A stretch of DNA of 23,914 nt from contig JAHKAK010000109.1 in NCBI GenBank assembly GCA_018826025.1, positions 1 through 23,914 on the forward strand, read 5' to 3'. Below are positions 1-7,008 of the stretch, piece by piece. The stretch comes from Patescibacteria group bacterium (lineage in GTDB: Bacteria > Patescibacteriota > Minisyncoccia > Portnoybacterales > GWB1-42-6). Positions within the stretch are counted from its first letter, which is position 1, and every line of letters begins with the position of its first letter. The notes below the pieces were generated by a model. It was not told the origin of the DNA and did no database searches. It worked only from the letters and a program-made list of their open reading frames with translations. The position numbers were made by a program, and so were the translations under genes.

Positions 1-1583
1 CAATTTTTCTTCTCCGGTAAATCCGTGACTACCGCTTCGGTAGTAAGCAACATAGAAGCCGCGGAAACCGCGTTTTGCAAAGCCGAGCGCACAACTTTGG
101 TCGGGTCAATAATGCCCGCTTTTATTAAATCTTCATACTCGCCCGTCGCGGCGTTATAACCAAAACCACCAGTTCCCTTTTTCACTTCCGCCGCCACCAC
201 CGCGCCGTCCTGGCCCGCGTTTTGCGCGATTTGCCTCAATGGTTCTTCCAAAGCGCGTTTTAAAATCTTAACGCCGATTTTTTCTTCGTCGTCAACTTTT
301 ATATTGTCCAGCGCCGATAAAGTTCTAATCAGCGCCACGCCGCCGCCAGCCACAATGCCTTCTTCAACCGCGGCCTTGGTCGCGTTCAGGGCGTCTTCAA
401 TTTTATCTTTTTTAGCTTTCATTTCCACTTCCGTGGCCGCGCCAACTTTAATGACCGCAACTCCGCCAGCCAACTTCGCCAAGCGCTCTTGCAATTTTTC
501 TTTGTCAAAATCAGAATCCGCGCGTTCCAATTCCTTTTTAATTTGCGTGATTCTCGCCTCAATTTCTTTTTTACTGCCTTTACCTTCAATAATGGTCGTG
601 TTTTCTTTGGTGGCCACGATTTTACGCGCCCGTCCCAGCATTTTCAATTCCACGTTTTCCAATTTCAGGCCAACTTCCTCGGAAATCACCTGCCCGCCGG
701 TCAAAATCGCAATATCCTGCAACATTTCTTTTCGGCGGTCGCCAAAACCCGGCGCTTTAACCGCCAAGGCGTTAAAAGTTCCGCGCAATTTATTGACCAC
801 CAGCGTGGCCAGCGCGTCGCCATCCAAATCCTCGGCAATTATCACTATTTCTTTTTTGCCGGCCTTGGCAATTTTTTCTATCACCGGAATCATCTCCTGC
901 AACGAAGAGATTTTTTTATCCGTGATTAAAATAAACGGGTCTTCGTAATCAGCTTCCATGCGCTCGGCGTTCGTCACCATGTATGGCGAAACATAACCCT
1001 TATCAAATTGCATGCCTTCAACCACCTCTTTTGATAAGCCAAAAGTCTGGGATTCTTCAACCGTGATGACAGAATCTTTGCCAAGTTCATGCATAATGTC
1101 GGCCAGCATGCCGCCAATTTCCGCGTCCTGCGCCGAGATAGTTGCCACTTGTTCAATTTCCGCTTTAGCGCTGATGGTCTTGGAAAGTTTTTTTAACGCT
1201 TCAGTTACCAACAGCGATCCTTTTTGCAAGCCATTTTTAATGGCCATGGGACTGGCGCCGGCAGCCACGTTTTTTAATCCTTCGCTGATTATGGCTTGGG
1301 CTAAAACAGTCGCGCTCGTTGTGCCGTCACCCGCGACATCATTAGTTTTGGTGGCCACTTCCTTAACAATAGAAGCGCCGATATTTTCAAATTTATCTTC
1401 CAGCTCAATTTCTTTGGCAATGGAAACGCCGTCATTTGTAATGTACGGCGCGCCATAACCTTTATCCAAAACCACGTTCCGGCCTTTGGGGCCGAGTGTC
1501 ACTTTTACGGTATCAGCCAGTTTATCCACGCCTTTTTTCAAAGCGCGTCGGGCTTTTTCGTCAAATAAAATTTGTTTTGCCAT
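1..1583 (-). CDS. groEL: Chaperonin GroEL, 3' end off window
   Basis: Large subunit of the GroEL/GroES folding chamber, a cytoplasmic ATPase that encloses unfolded proteins. The minus frame opens with ATG at 1583 (MAKQILFDEKAR) and stays open to the window edge for about 527 codons. The family is about 540-550 residues, so only the tail is missing. Visible family segments include TLGPKGRNVVLDK near residue 30, the ATP-site KTNDVAGDGTT near residue 85, and LLTTEAVVTDLP just before the edge. It lies 119 bp downstream of groES on the same strand, so the two probably share a transcript from the CIRCE-controlled promoter. Only a weak AAGG precedes the start, and a palindrome fills the groES-groEL gap. 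Identification is firm. Confidence 0.97.
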   Translation of the reverse strand, partial: MAKQILFDEKARRALKKGVDKLADTVKVTLGPKGRNVVLDKGYGAPYITNDGVSIAKEIELEDKFENIGASIVKEVATKTNDVAGDGTTSATVLAQAIISEGLKNVAAGASPMAIKNGLQKGSLLVTEALKKLSKTISAKAEIEQVATISAQDAEIGGMLADIMHELGKDSVITVEESQTFGLSKEVVEGMQFDKGYVSPYMVTNAERMEADYEDPFILITDKKISSLQEMIPVIEKIAKAGKKEIVIIAEDLDGDALATLVVNKLRGTFNALAVKAPGFGDRRKEMLQDIAILTGGQVISEEVGLKLENVELKMLGRARKIVATKENTTIIEGKGSKKEIEARITQIKKELERADSDFDKEKLQERLAKLAGGVAVIKVGAATEVEMKAKKDKIEDALNATKAAVEEGIVAGGGVALIRTLSALDNIKVDDEEKIGVKILKRALEEPLRQIAQNAGQDGAVVAAEVKKGTGGFGYNAATGEYEDLIKAGIIDPTKVVRSALQNAVSAASMLLTTEAVVTDLPEKKN

Positions 1584-1587
1584 ATTT

Positions 1588-1678
1588 GTGAACCTTACGG
1601 AATTACAGATATTTACAGATGGTACAGATAAATTTTTTATCCGTAATTATCCGTATAAATTCGTAATTCCGTAGGGGT
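1588..1678. repeat. Palindrome in the groES-groEL gap
   Basis: Arms CCTTACGGAATTAC (1593-1606) and GTAATTCCGTAGGG (1663-1676) are inverted copies with one mismatch. The interior repeats the same words (ACAGAT, CCGTAATTATCCGT). It occupies nearly the whole spacer and could act as a processing hairpin within the groES-groEL mRNA. Function is inferred. Confidence 0.75.
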
Positions 1679-1702
1679 GAGAAAAGTTATTAAAATATTA
1701 AA

Positions 1703-2002
1703 TTATTCTATGACAGCTAAAATATCTTTCTCTTCCGCTATCAAATACTCTTTCCCGTCAACCTTAATTTCGTTCGGGCCGTATTTGGTGAACAAAACGG
1801 TATCGCCTTTTTTTACTTCCAAAGCAACCCGCTTGCCATCTTTGCCGATTTTACCTAAGCCGACGGCCACGATCTTACCTTGCTCCGGCCGCTCTTTATC
1901 CACGGTCTGCGGCATCACTAAACTGATTTTGCCGATTTTTTTAATTTCCTCGGCGGAAATGGGTTCAATTAAAACCCGATCGCCCAATGGTCGTATTTTC
2001 AT
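1703..2002 (-). CDS. groES: Co-chaperonin GroES
   Basis: Small lid subunit of the chaperonin; a heptamer caps GroEL and triggers substrate encapsulation. The product is 99 residues, the usual length (about 95-100). It begins MKIRPLGDRVLIEP, a canonical GroES N-terminus, and contains KKGDTVLFTKYGPNEIKVDGKE. I chose ATG at 2002; a TTG two codons upstream (2008) is possible but gives a non-typical Met-Asp extension. There is no Shine-Dalgarno. A 57-bp inverted repeat of a widespread family lies between the CIRCE operator and the start codon. It is the first gene of the groES-groEL operon. Confidence 0.96.
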   Translation of the reverse strand: MKIRPLGDRVLIEPISAEEIKKIGKISLVMPQTVDKERPEQGKIVAVGLGKIGKDGKRVALEVKKGDTVLFTKYGPNEIKVDGKEYLIAEEKDILAVIE

Positions 2003-2014
2003 ATCCAATTATCT

Positions 2015-2071
2015 GTCATCCTGAACGAAGTGAAGGATCTTTTATAGATTCTTCGCTACGCTCAGAATGAC
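2015..2071. repeat. TCATCCTGA-type inverted repeat
   Basis: GTCATCCTGAACGAAGTGAA pairs with TTCGCTACGCTCAGAATGAC across a short loop. It lies in the groES 5' leader. A second member is nested in the AT-rich element at 23109-23164. The word is common in many bacterial genomes as a short intergenic palindrome. Confidence 0.8.
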
Positions 2072-2092
2072 GCTTAAAATAATACGGCTTAT

Positions 2093-2119
2093 TTAGCAGT
2101 CGCACTAAAAGACTGCTAA
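2093..2119. promoter_or_regulatory. CIRCE-like HrcA operator
   Basis: TTAGCAGTC, a 9-nt spacer and GACTGCTAA form an inverted repeat. The CIRCE consensus is TTAGCACTC-N9-GAGTGCTAA; here one base is changed symmetrically in each half. It lies just downstream of the groES -10 boxes, the normal place for an HrcA repressor to block chaperonin transcription until heat stress. The HrcA assignment comes from family knowledge; no hrcA is in this window. Confidence 0.85.
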
Positions 2120-2128
2120 TCTATATTC

Positions 2129-2165
2129 ATTATAGTATCTTATACGAACTTTTTAACGAGGTCAA
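2129..2165 (-). promoter_or_regulatory. groES promoter
   Basis: On the minus strand TTGACC (2160-2165) and TAAGAT (2137-2142) are separated by exactly 17 nt. A second -10 candidate, TATAAT (2129-2134), lies 2 nt further on. Transcription would start next to the CIRCE operator. Confidence 0.7.
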
Positions 2166-2167
2166 GT

Positions 2168-2340
2168 CCACTGGCCCCTCCCTTTTCGTAAAGGGAGGCT
2201 CGCCCCGCCTTTCTTAGGCGGGGTAAAGAGGGATTTAAATCCACCCCCGTATCAAGTACGGGGCAAGCTCTAACCCTCCTTTATGGAAAGGAGGGAAAAA
2301 TAAAGGGTATTAAACCCAAAGCTGAGCTCAGCTTTGCCAA
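2168..2340. repeat. Cluster of short palindromes
   Basis: Several hairpins follow one another: CCCTCCCTTTTCGTAAAGGGAGG, cut here as CTCCCTTT/AAAGGGAG; CCCCGCC/GGCGGGG; CCCCGTA/TACGGGG; CCCTCCTTT/AAAGGAGGG; and AAAGCTGAGCTCAGCTTT. The same AGCTGAGCTCAGCT and CCCTCC words reappear inside uvrA and uvrC. No gene is seen here; it fills the space between the groES promoter and the terminator of the small-gene operon. Confidence 0.8.
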
Positions 2341-2399
2341 AATAAAAAAGGGGTTGGTTTTTTTGCCGAGCTAATATGCTCAACTTCACCAAACCCCTT
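2341..2399 (-). terminator. Terminator of small-gene operon
   Basis: On the minus strand AAGGGGTTTGGT and ACCAACCCCTT form a long stem (with a small inner AGC/GCT hairpin) followed directly by a T-rich run. It sits about 50 bp beyond the last of three co-directional genes. Confidence 0.7.
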
Positions 2400-2445
2400 G
2401 ATTCATGTATTCTTCCTTTCAGTTCGCTTTTCACGTACTGGTTTT

Positions 2446-2829
2446 TTACGGCCGGCTCTTCTGGCGGCCCGCCAAGAGCCAGGCGGCCGGATGCGTAAAT
2501 CGCGCCGCGGCCCAAAGCCTTTTGAACCATTTGCACAGGCGGTAAAATTTAAGATTGAAATATTCCGCCCAAGTTTCTTCTTTTACTGGCCGCGGCGCCG
2601 GAATCTGAATATTGTCCTCTGCGACCACTGGGTCTAAGGCGCACATTCTTTTCTTTGGCGCCGTTGATGGCTGGATTACCATTGTCGGATGCGCCGAATA
2701 ATACTCTTCCATCCACTCTACTCCTCCGTCCGAAGGAATAGCCCAATTTGGCTGTAGCTGAATCAATGATAGTCTTTTTTCTCCCGTTCTCCGCGACCGC
2801 GATTTCTCTTTATTACGAAATCCCGCCAT
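2446..2829 (-). CDS. Hypothetical protein, 127 aa
   Basis: Function not recognised. Third gene of a minus-strand operon. The start at 2829 has a strong Shine-Dalgarno (AAAGGAG, 6 nt spacing). The first 20 residues are basic (RNKEKSRSRRTGEKR). A proline-rich middle with acidic patches follows, with no obvious membrane segment or catalytic motif. The last 15 or so codons and the stop fall inside a palindrome (2449-2491, GGCTCTT...AAGAGCC), so the C-terminal tail probably came from an element insertion. The frame and ribosome site support a real gene; conservation is unknown. Confidence 0.55.
   Translation of the reverse strand: MAGFRNKEKSRSRRTGEKRLSLIQLQPNWAIPSDGGVEWMEEYYSAHPTMVIQPSTAPKKRMCALDPVVAEDNIQIPAPRPVKEETWAEYFNLKFYRLCKWFKRLWAAARFTHPAAWLLAGRQKSRP
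2449..2491. repeat. Palindrome overlapping a gene end
   Basis: GGCCGGCTCTT and AAGAGCC...CGGCC arms surround GGCGGCCCGCC. It supplies the final codons and stop of the 127-residue hypothetical gene. Confidence 0.7.
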
Positions 2830-2862
2830 AACGCTCTCCTTTCCACCTGACAGATTCTATTT

Positions 2863-3069
2863 TCAGATAAAAACCGTACTCGCCGCTTGCGCCTTGGACT
2901 TGGCTCGCGCGTGTCTGTACGCTTCTATCCCCGGTAAAGCTTTTTCTATAACCTCTTCCCAAAAATGAGACAAATCTTTGCTTTTCCGCCTCCTCTCGAT
3001 CTCCTTCCGCATTCTCATCTTCTCAAGCTCCTGGGGAGAGATACTTTTCTTGGCTGATTTCTTTGCCAT
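2863..3069 (-). CDS. Small charged hypothetical protein, 68 aa
   Basis: Function not recognised. Second gene of the minus-strand trio, 26 bp after the previous stop and 33 bp before the next start. AAGGAT precedes ATG at 3069 by about 3 nt. The protein opens with a lysine-rich stretch (MAKKSAKKSISPQELEKMRM) and continues as a probable amphipathic helix rich in Arg, Lys and Glu (RKEIERRRKSKDLSHFWEEV). No signal peptide or membrane segment is visible. Its size and basic head would suit an RNA- or protein-binding helper, but that is a guess. Confidence 0.6.
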   Translation of the reverse strand: MAKKSAKKSISPQELEKMRMRKEIERRRKSKDLSHFWEEVIEKALPGIEAYRHARAKSKAQAASTVFI

Positions 3070-3095
3070 AACATCCTTCTTTTTTCTGTTGTCGG

Positions 3096-3422
3096 TTATT
3101 TTATATCCGGAAATGTTTTTGGCCTAAATGACCCATTAACCATTCTGGCATTTAAATCCATGGTCGTCGCGTTAAGAATATACTTTATCGGTATCTTTCC
3201 TTTGTTTTTTTGTCGTTCTCCCGTTGACTCCCTGGCTGCCGCCAAGCGCATTACTACTTTGTGAACTTTGTCCATCTCATTAGCCGCTTTTTTTAGTCGC
3301 CGAATCTGATTTGCCGATGGAAGCTCCATCAAAGCCAAGGCCAAGTTATTTTTCATTTTAGCCCGACTTTTTATAACAATGTTTCTCATCCGCTTTATCG
3401 CGTACTCTATATCCGTTGCCAT
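3096..3422 (-). CDS. Small basic hypothetical protein, 108 aa
   Basis: Function not recognised. First gene of the minus-strand trio. I chose ATG at 3422, not the GTG one codon upstream, because the strong AAGGAGGTG site then has a workable 4-nt spacing. The product is basic and mostly helical in character (AIKRMRNIVIKSRAKMKNN, then RRLKKAANEMDKVHKVVMRL), with no Cys pairs, signal peptide or membrane span. A palindrome overlapping the uvrA stop lies directly upstream, and no clear promoter is seen, so read-through from uvrA is possible. Confidence 0.6.
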   Translation of the reverse strand: MATDIEYAIKRMRNIVIKSRAKMKNNLALALMELPSANQIRRLKKAANEMDKVHKVVMRLAAARESTGERQKNKGKIPIKYILNATTMDLNARMVNGSFRPKTFPDIK

Positions 3423-3455
3423 CACACCTCCTTGTGAAATTGTTAAAGAAACTTA

Positions 3456-3537
3456 ACCACGGATAACGCTGATTTTTGACTGATATTGCGGATAAAATTC
3501 ATCCGCGCCAATCCGTACCAAATCCGCGTTATCAGTG
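3456..3537. repeat. CCACGGATAACG palindrome at uvrA end
   Basis: CCACGGATAACGCTGAT and ATCCGCGTTATCAGTGG are inverted arms around repeated GGATAAAATTCATCC words. The right arm overlaps the last codons of uvrA: His-His-stop (CACCACTGA) is part of the element. Confidence 0.8.
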
Positions 3538-6500
3538 GTGAAGATACTTCCCCGTATAACTTTTTTTGTTTTTCACAATATCGCAAACCGTCCCTTGCGC
3601 CACGATATAACCGCCTTTGGCTCCGCCGGCCGGCCCCAAATCTATCACCCAATCCGTGCTTCTTATCACGTCCGGATTATGTTCTATTACTAACACAGAA
3701 TTGCCTCGCTTGACAAGCTCTTGCAAAACATTCAGCAATTTCCGAATGTCGTCAAAATGCAAGCCGGTGGTTGGCTCGTCCAAAATGTAAAGCGTGCGGC
3801 CCGTGTCGCGCCGCGCCAGTTCCGTGGCCAATTTTATCCGCTGGGCCTCGCCGCCCGAAAGCGTTGTCGCGCTTTGCCCCAGTTTCATATAACCCAGCCC
3901 GACTTCTTTTAACGTACGCAATTTTGTTTCCAGCGGAGGAATATTTTTTAAAAAATCATACGCTTCTTCAACCGGCAGAGTTAAAATTTGCGCGATATTT
4001 TTTCCCTTATACTCAATGGCCAAGGTTTCCTGGTTATAGCGTTGGCCATGGCATTCTTCGCATTCAATATAAATATCCGGCAAAAAATACATTTCAATTT
4101 TTTTTACCCCATCCCCCTCGCACGCTTCGCACCGGCCGCCCTTAACATTAAAACTAAATCGCCCCGCGCCATAGCCCCGAATCTTCGCTTCCTGGGTTTG
4201 CGAAAAAATATCGCGAATCGGAGTAAAAACACCGGTATAGGTGGCCGGATTTGAACGCGGGGTTCGGCCAATCGGTGATTGGTCTACAATTATTACCTTA
4301 TCCAAATTGGCCGCGCCTTTGATTTCTTTATGCGCTCCGGGCTGCTGGTGCGCACCGTGAAAATCGCGACTTAAAGCCACGCCCAAAATATCATTAACCA
4401 GCGAACTTTTGCCCGAGCCTGAAACACCTGTCACCGCCACGAATTTTTGCAATGGGATTTTAACATTTATGTTTTTTAAATTATGCTCTGTGGCGCCGAG
4501 GATTTCAAGGAAAAACGGATTTAACCCCCCCGTAAAGGGGCGTGGCCCCCACGGCGTAAAGCCGCGTTGCGGCCACGCCGCTCTACGCGGGGCTTTACAC
4601 CCTGCTCCCCCCTTTAAAAAAGGGGGGTTGGCCAGAGCTAAGCTCAGCTTTGGGGGGATTTTGTTCCTCTCTCCCCATAAGTGCTCCTTACTGTCATCGC
4701 GAGGAGCGGAGCGACGACGTAAAGTCGCGTGGCGACCACGTTGCTTTACGCGAAGCAATCCCGAACTATTGCCGTCGTCCACGGGATTGCTTCGCCCCGC
4801 ATTTGCGGGGCTCGCAATGACACTACGTTTCCCCGCCAAATACTGCCCGGTCAAGCAAGATGATTTTAACAGTCGCGCCGGCGAGCCCGCGAACATAATT
4901 TTTCCGCCGTTAACACCCGCGCCTGGCCCAACGTCTATCACCCAATCAGCCGCTAAAATTGTCTGCTCATCATGCTCAACCACAATAACCGTATTGCCCA
5001 AATCCCGCAGCTGCTTAAGCGTGGCAATGAGCCGCGCCAAATCCCGCTGATGCAAACCAATGGATGGCTCATCCAATATATAAACCACGCCGGCTAAACC
5101 CGAGCCAATTTGCGTGGCTAATCTTATCCGTTGCGCTTCGCCGCCAGACAAAGTCGTTGATTCGCGCGCCATTGTTAAATAATCCAGCCCCACGTCAATT
5201 AAAAAATTTAGGCGCTTTAAAATTTCTTTTATAATCGGCCGCGCTATCTCCGCGTCATTGGCCGATAATTTCAGATCGGAAAAATATTTTTTCACGCCAT
5301 CAATGCTCATGGCCACCACTTCGGCGATATTCAAGCCCTCTCTCTTTTCTTTTGAAGGAGAGGGCTGGGGTGAGGTTATTTTTACCGCCAATGCCTCTTG
5401 TCTCAATCTGGTTCCTTGGCACATCGGGCATTGGCGCACCAACATATATTTTTCAATCTCCGCCCGCGCAAAATCCGAATCCGTCTCTTTCCACCGCCGC
5501 TCCAAATTGGGAATTACGCCTTCGTAGTCATTTTTAACATCCCCATAAAGAATTTTTTTCACGATTTCTTTTGGTAATTCTCCCGCCGGCGTATTCAAAG
5601 AAAATTCATTGGCTTGGGCTAATTTGCTAATTAACCAGTAATAATAACCTTGCCGACCCACGCGGTGCGAGGCCGTGGCCCAAGGCTTAATCGCGCCCTC
5701 GGCCAAAGTTAAGCGGGGATTTGGCATTACTAACTTTTCATCAATCTCTAATTTATTGCCCAAGCCCTGGCATTCCGGGCAGGCGCCGAAAGGACTGTTA
5801 AATGAAAACAGGCGCGGCTCAATGGTGGGCAAAGAAATGCCGCATTGCTGGCAAGCGAAGAGTTCAGAGAATAACAAGTCATCCAAAGCCTTGTCTTTGC
5901 GAGGAGCGGAGCGACGACGTAAAGTCGCGTGGCGACCACGTTGCTTTACGCGAAGCAATCCCGAACTATTGCCGCCGTCCACGGGGTTGCCGCGCTCCCT
6001 ACGGTCGCTCGCAATGACACCTCCCTTGTTCACTATCACCGTCCCTTTCCCCACCTTCAACGCCGTTTCAATGGAGTCAATAATTCTGGCGCGTTCATCT
6101 TTATCGTTTTTGGCCGGCACCGCCACGCGGTCTATCACAATTTCAATGCTGTGCTTTTTTTGCTTGTCCAATTCCAAATTCAGCGCTTCTTCCAGGCGGT
6201 GCACAATTCCGTCAACGCGAACATTAACAAATCCCGCTTTTTGCGCCTGTTCCAGAATCCCTTTATGCTCCCCTTTTTTAGCGCTAACCAACGGCCCTAA
6301 AATCATAATTTGCTCGCCGACCGGATATTTTAAAATCTGTTCGGCAATAAAACCCGGGTTCTGCCGCGAGATAATCTGGCCGCACTTTGAGCAATAAGGT
6401 TTGCCAACGCGGGAAAAAAGCAAGCGCAGATAATCATAAACCTCCGTTATCGTGCCCACGGTTGAGCGCGGATTTTTAGAAACGCTGCGCTGGTCAATAG

Positions 6501-6756
6501 CGATGGCCGGCGAGAGGCCGTCCATGGAATCAACGTCGGGTTTGTCCATCACACCCAAAAACTGCCGCGCGTAGGCAGATAAACTTTCCACGTATCTCCT
6601 TTGCCCTTCGGCATAAATCGTATCAAACGCCAACGAACTTTTTCCGGAGCCCGAAAGACCCGTGATAACCACGAGCTTATTTTTGGGGATATCCAAAGAA
6701 ACGTTTTTTAAATTATGCACCCTGGCACCTCTAATCTTTATAAACTCTTGCGGCAT
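3532..6756 (-). CDS. uvrA: Excinuclease ABC subunit A with three palindromic insertions
   Basis: Damage-sensing ATPase of nucleotide excision repair; a dimer scans DNA and loads UvrB. The product is 1074 residues against about 940 in the family. Both ABC modules are intact: Walker A GLSGSGKSSL and GVSGSGKSSL, signatures LSGGEAQRIRL and LSGGEAQRIKL, Walker B YILDEPSIGLH and YILDEPTTGLH. Both zinc sites are present (CQQC...CPEC and CEAC...CEEC). The extra length comes from three in-frame palindromic insertions: about residues 246-287 (before the first zinc finger), 461-474, and 645-748 (linker between ABC modules). ATG at 6756 (MPQEFIKIRGAR) has no Shine-Dalgarno. A second copy of this start (MKSQEFIKIRGAR) lies 167 bp upstream behind a good promoter. 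The C-terminal His-His comes from another palindrome. All catalytic motifs survive, so the protein is probably functional. Confidence 0.95.
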   Translation of the reverse strand: MPQEFIKIRGARVHNLKNVSLDIPKNKLVVITGLSGSGKSSLAFDTIYAEGQRRYVESLSAYARQFLGVMDKPDVDSMDGLSPAIAIDQRSVSKNPRSTVGTITEVYDYLRLLFSRVGKPYCSKCGQIISRQNPGFIAEQILKYPVGEQIMILGPLVSAKKGEHKGILEQAQKAGFVNVRVDGIVHRLEEALNLELDKQKKHSIEIVIDRVAVPAKNDKDERARIIDSIETALKVGKGTVIVNKGGVIASDRRERGNPVDGGNSSGLLRVKQRGRHATLRRRSAPRKDKALDDLLFSELFACQQCGISLPTIEPRLFSFNSPFGACPECQGLGNKLEIDEKLVMPNPRLTLAEGAIKPWATASHRVGRQGYYYWLISKLAQANEFSLNTPAGELPKEIVKKILYGDVKNDYEGVIPNLERRWKETDSDFARAEIEKYMLVRQCPMCQGTRLRQEALAVKITSPQPSPSKEKREGLNIAEVVAMSIDGVKKYFSDLKLSANDAEIARPIIKEILKRLNFLIDVGLDYLTMARESTTLSGGEAQRIRLATQIGSGLAGVVYILDEPSIGLHQRDLARLIATLKQLRDLGNTVIVVEHDEQTILAADWVIDVGPGAGVNGGKIMFAGSPARLLKSSCLTGQYLAGKRSVIASPANAGRSNPVDDGNSSGLLRVKQRGRHATLRRRSAPRDDSKEHLWGERNKIPPKLSLALANPPFLKGGAGCKAPRRAAWPQRGFTPWGPRPFTGGLNPFFLEILGATEHNLKNINVKIPLQKFVAVTGVSGSGKSSLVNDILGVALSRDFHGAHQQPGAHKEIKGAANLDKVIIVDQSPIGRTPRSNPATYTGVFTPIRDIFSQTQEAKIRGYGAGRFSFNVKGGRCEACEGDGVKKIEMYFLPDIYIECEECHGQRYNQETLAIEYKGKNIAQILTLPVEEAYDFLKNIPPLETKLRTLKEVGLGYMKLGQSATTLSGGEAQRIKLATELARRDTGRTLYILDEPTTGLHFDDIRKLLNVLQELVKRGNSVLVIEHNPDVIRSTDWVIDLGPAGGAKGGYIVAQGTVCDIVKNKKSYTGKYLHH
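4512..4665. repeat. Palindromes inside uvrA, inter-module linker
   Basis: Two elements in tandem. One is of the CCCCGTAAA...TACGCGGGG family (4526-4596, with CCACGGCGTAAAGCCGCG inside). The other has CCCCCCTTTAAAAAAGGGGGG followed by AGAGCTAAGCTCAGCTTTGG. Read in the uvrA frame they encode the NPPFLKGG-type peptide seen again in UvrC (NPPAPPFAKGG). Confidence 0.85.
4692..4823. repeat. REP-like element inside uvrA, copy B
   Basis: It starts TGTCATCGCGAGGAGCGGAG and ends GGGGCTCGCAATGACAC, inverted arms of a common TTGCGAG/CGAAGCAATC family. A second palindrome is nested inside (CGTAAAGTCGCGTGG / CCACGTTGCTTTACG). It is nearly identical to the copy at 5896-6020, and both are read in the same frame (SSGLLRVKQRGRHATLRR). 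Confidence 0.9.
5336..5376. repeat. CCCTCTCCTT-type palindrome inside uvrA
   Basis: CCCTCTCTCTTTTC and GAAGGAGAGGG form the stem, followed by CTGGGGTGAGG. In the uvrA frame it reads TSPQPSPSKEKREG, directly after a strand preceding NIAEVVAMS. It is a widespread short repeat type. Confidence 0.85.
5896..6020. repeat. REP-like element inside uvrA, copy A
   Basis: Starts TTTGCGAGGAGCGGAGCGAC and ends CGGTCGCTCGCAATGACAC. It is almost identical over about 85 bp to the copy at 4692-4823. It adds about 42 residues ahead of the first zinc finger without breaking the frame. Confidence 0.9.
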
Positions 6757-6923
6757 AGCTTTATAAATAAAACTTTATATCGCTCATTCTCGCCCCGCGT
6801 AAAGCGGCGTGACCGCAACGCGGCTTTACGCCGTGGTTTCGCGCAGCCCCGCTTAGCGGGGCGTAGCGAAATTTTACGGGGTGGGCGAGCGCCTCTGATT
6901 TTTATAAATTCCTGCGATTTCAT
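6738..6923 (-). pseudogene. Duplicated uvrA start (61-codon upstream ORF)
   Basis: ATG at 6923 opens MKSQEFIKIRGAR, matching the UvrA start MPQEFIKIRGAR at 6756. Nearly all base differences between the two copies are synonymous. After codon 13 a CCCCGT palindrome takes over and the frame runs to a stop at 6738-6740, 16 nt inside uvrA in another frame. A strong promoter lies directly upstream, so this piece is probably transcribed and may be translated with coupling to uvrA. It could be the remnant of the original start or of a second uvrA gene. Confidence 0.6.
6788..6893. repeat. CCCCGTAAA-family palindrome before uvrA
   Basis: Outer arms CTCGCCCCG and CGGGGTGGGCGAG enclose smaller hairpins (GTAAAGC/GCTTTAC, CCCCGCTTAGCGGGG). 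It separates the two copies of the uvrA start. Confidence 0.85.
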
Positions 6924-6932
6924 AACCCAAAC

Positions 6933-6961
6933 ATTATATAGTAAAAAGAACTTTCCATCAA
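6933..6961 (-). promoter_or_regulatory. Promoter at the upstream uvrA start
   Basis: Minus-strand TTGATG (6956-6961), 17-nt spacer, TATAAT (6933-6938). Only 9 nt separate the -10 box from ATG at 6923, so the transcript would be leaderless or nearly so and would begin at the upstream MKSQEFIKIRGAR copy. Confidence 0.75.
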
Positions 6962-7008
6962 GGATAGCTGGCTTGTCAGCCTCATAAAAAAGTGCCAGAG
7001 TGATAATA

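Noticed and set aside
304..1674. Plus-strand frames over groEL
   Set aside because: They are shadows of groEL in other frames; the minus-strand protein matches GroEL from end to end.
2168..2340. CRISPR array
   Set aside because: Units are short palindromes of differing sequence with no regular repeat-spacer pattern. No cas gene is seen.
3532..6756. uvrA as a pseudogene
   Set aside because: Despite insertions, both Walker A/B pairs, both signatures and both zinc sites are intact with no stop or frameshift.
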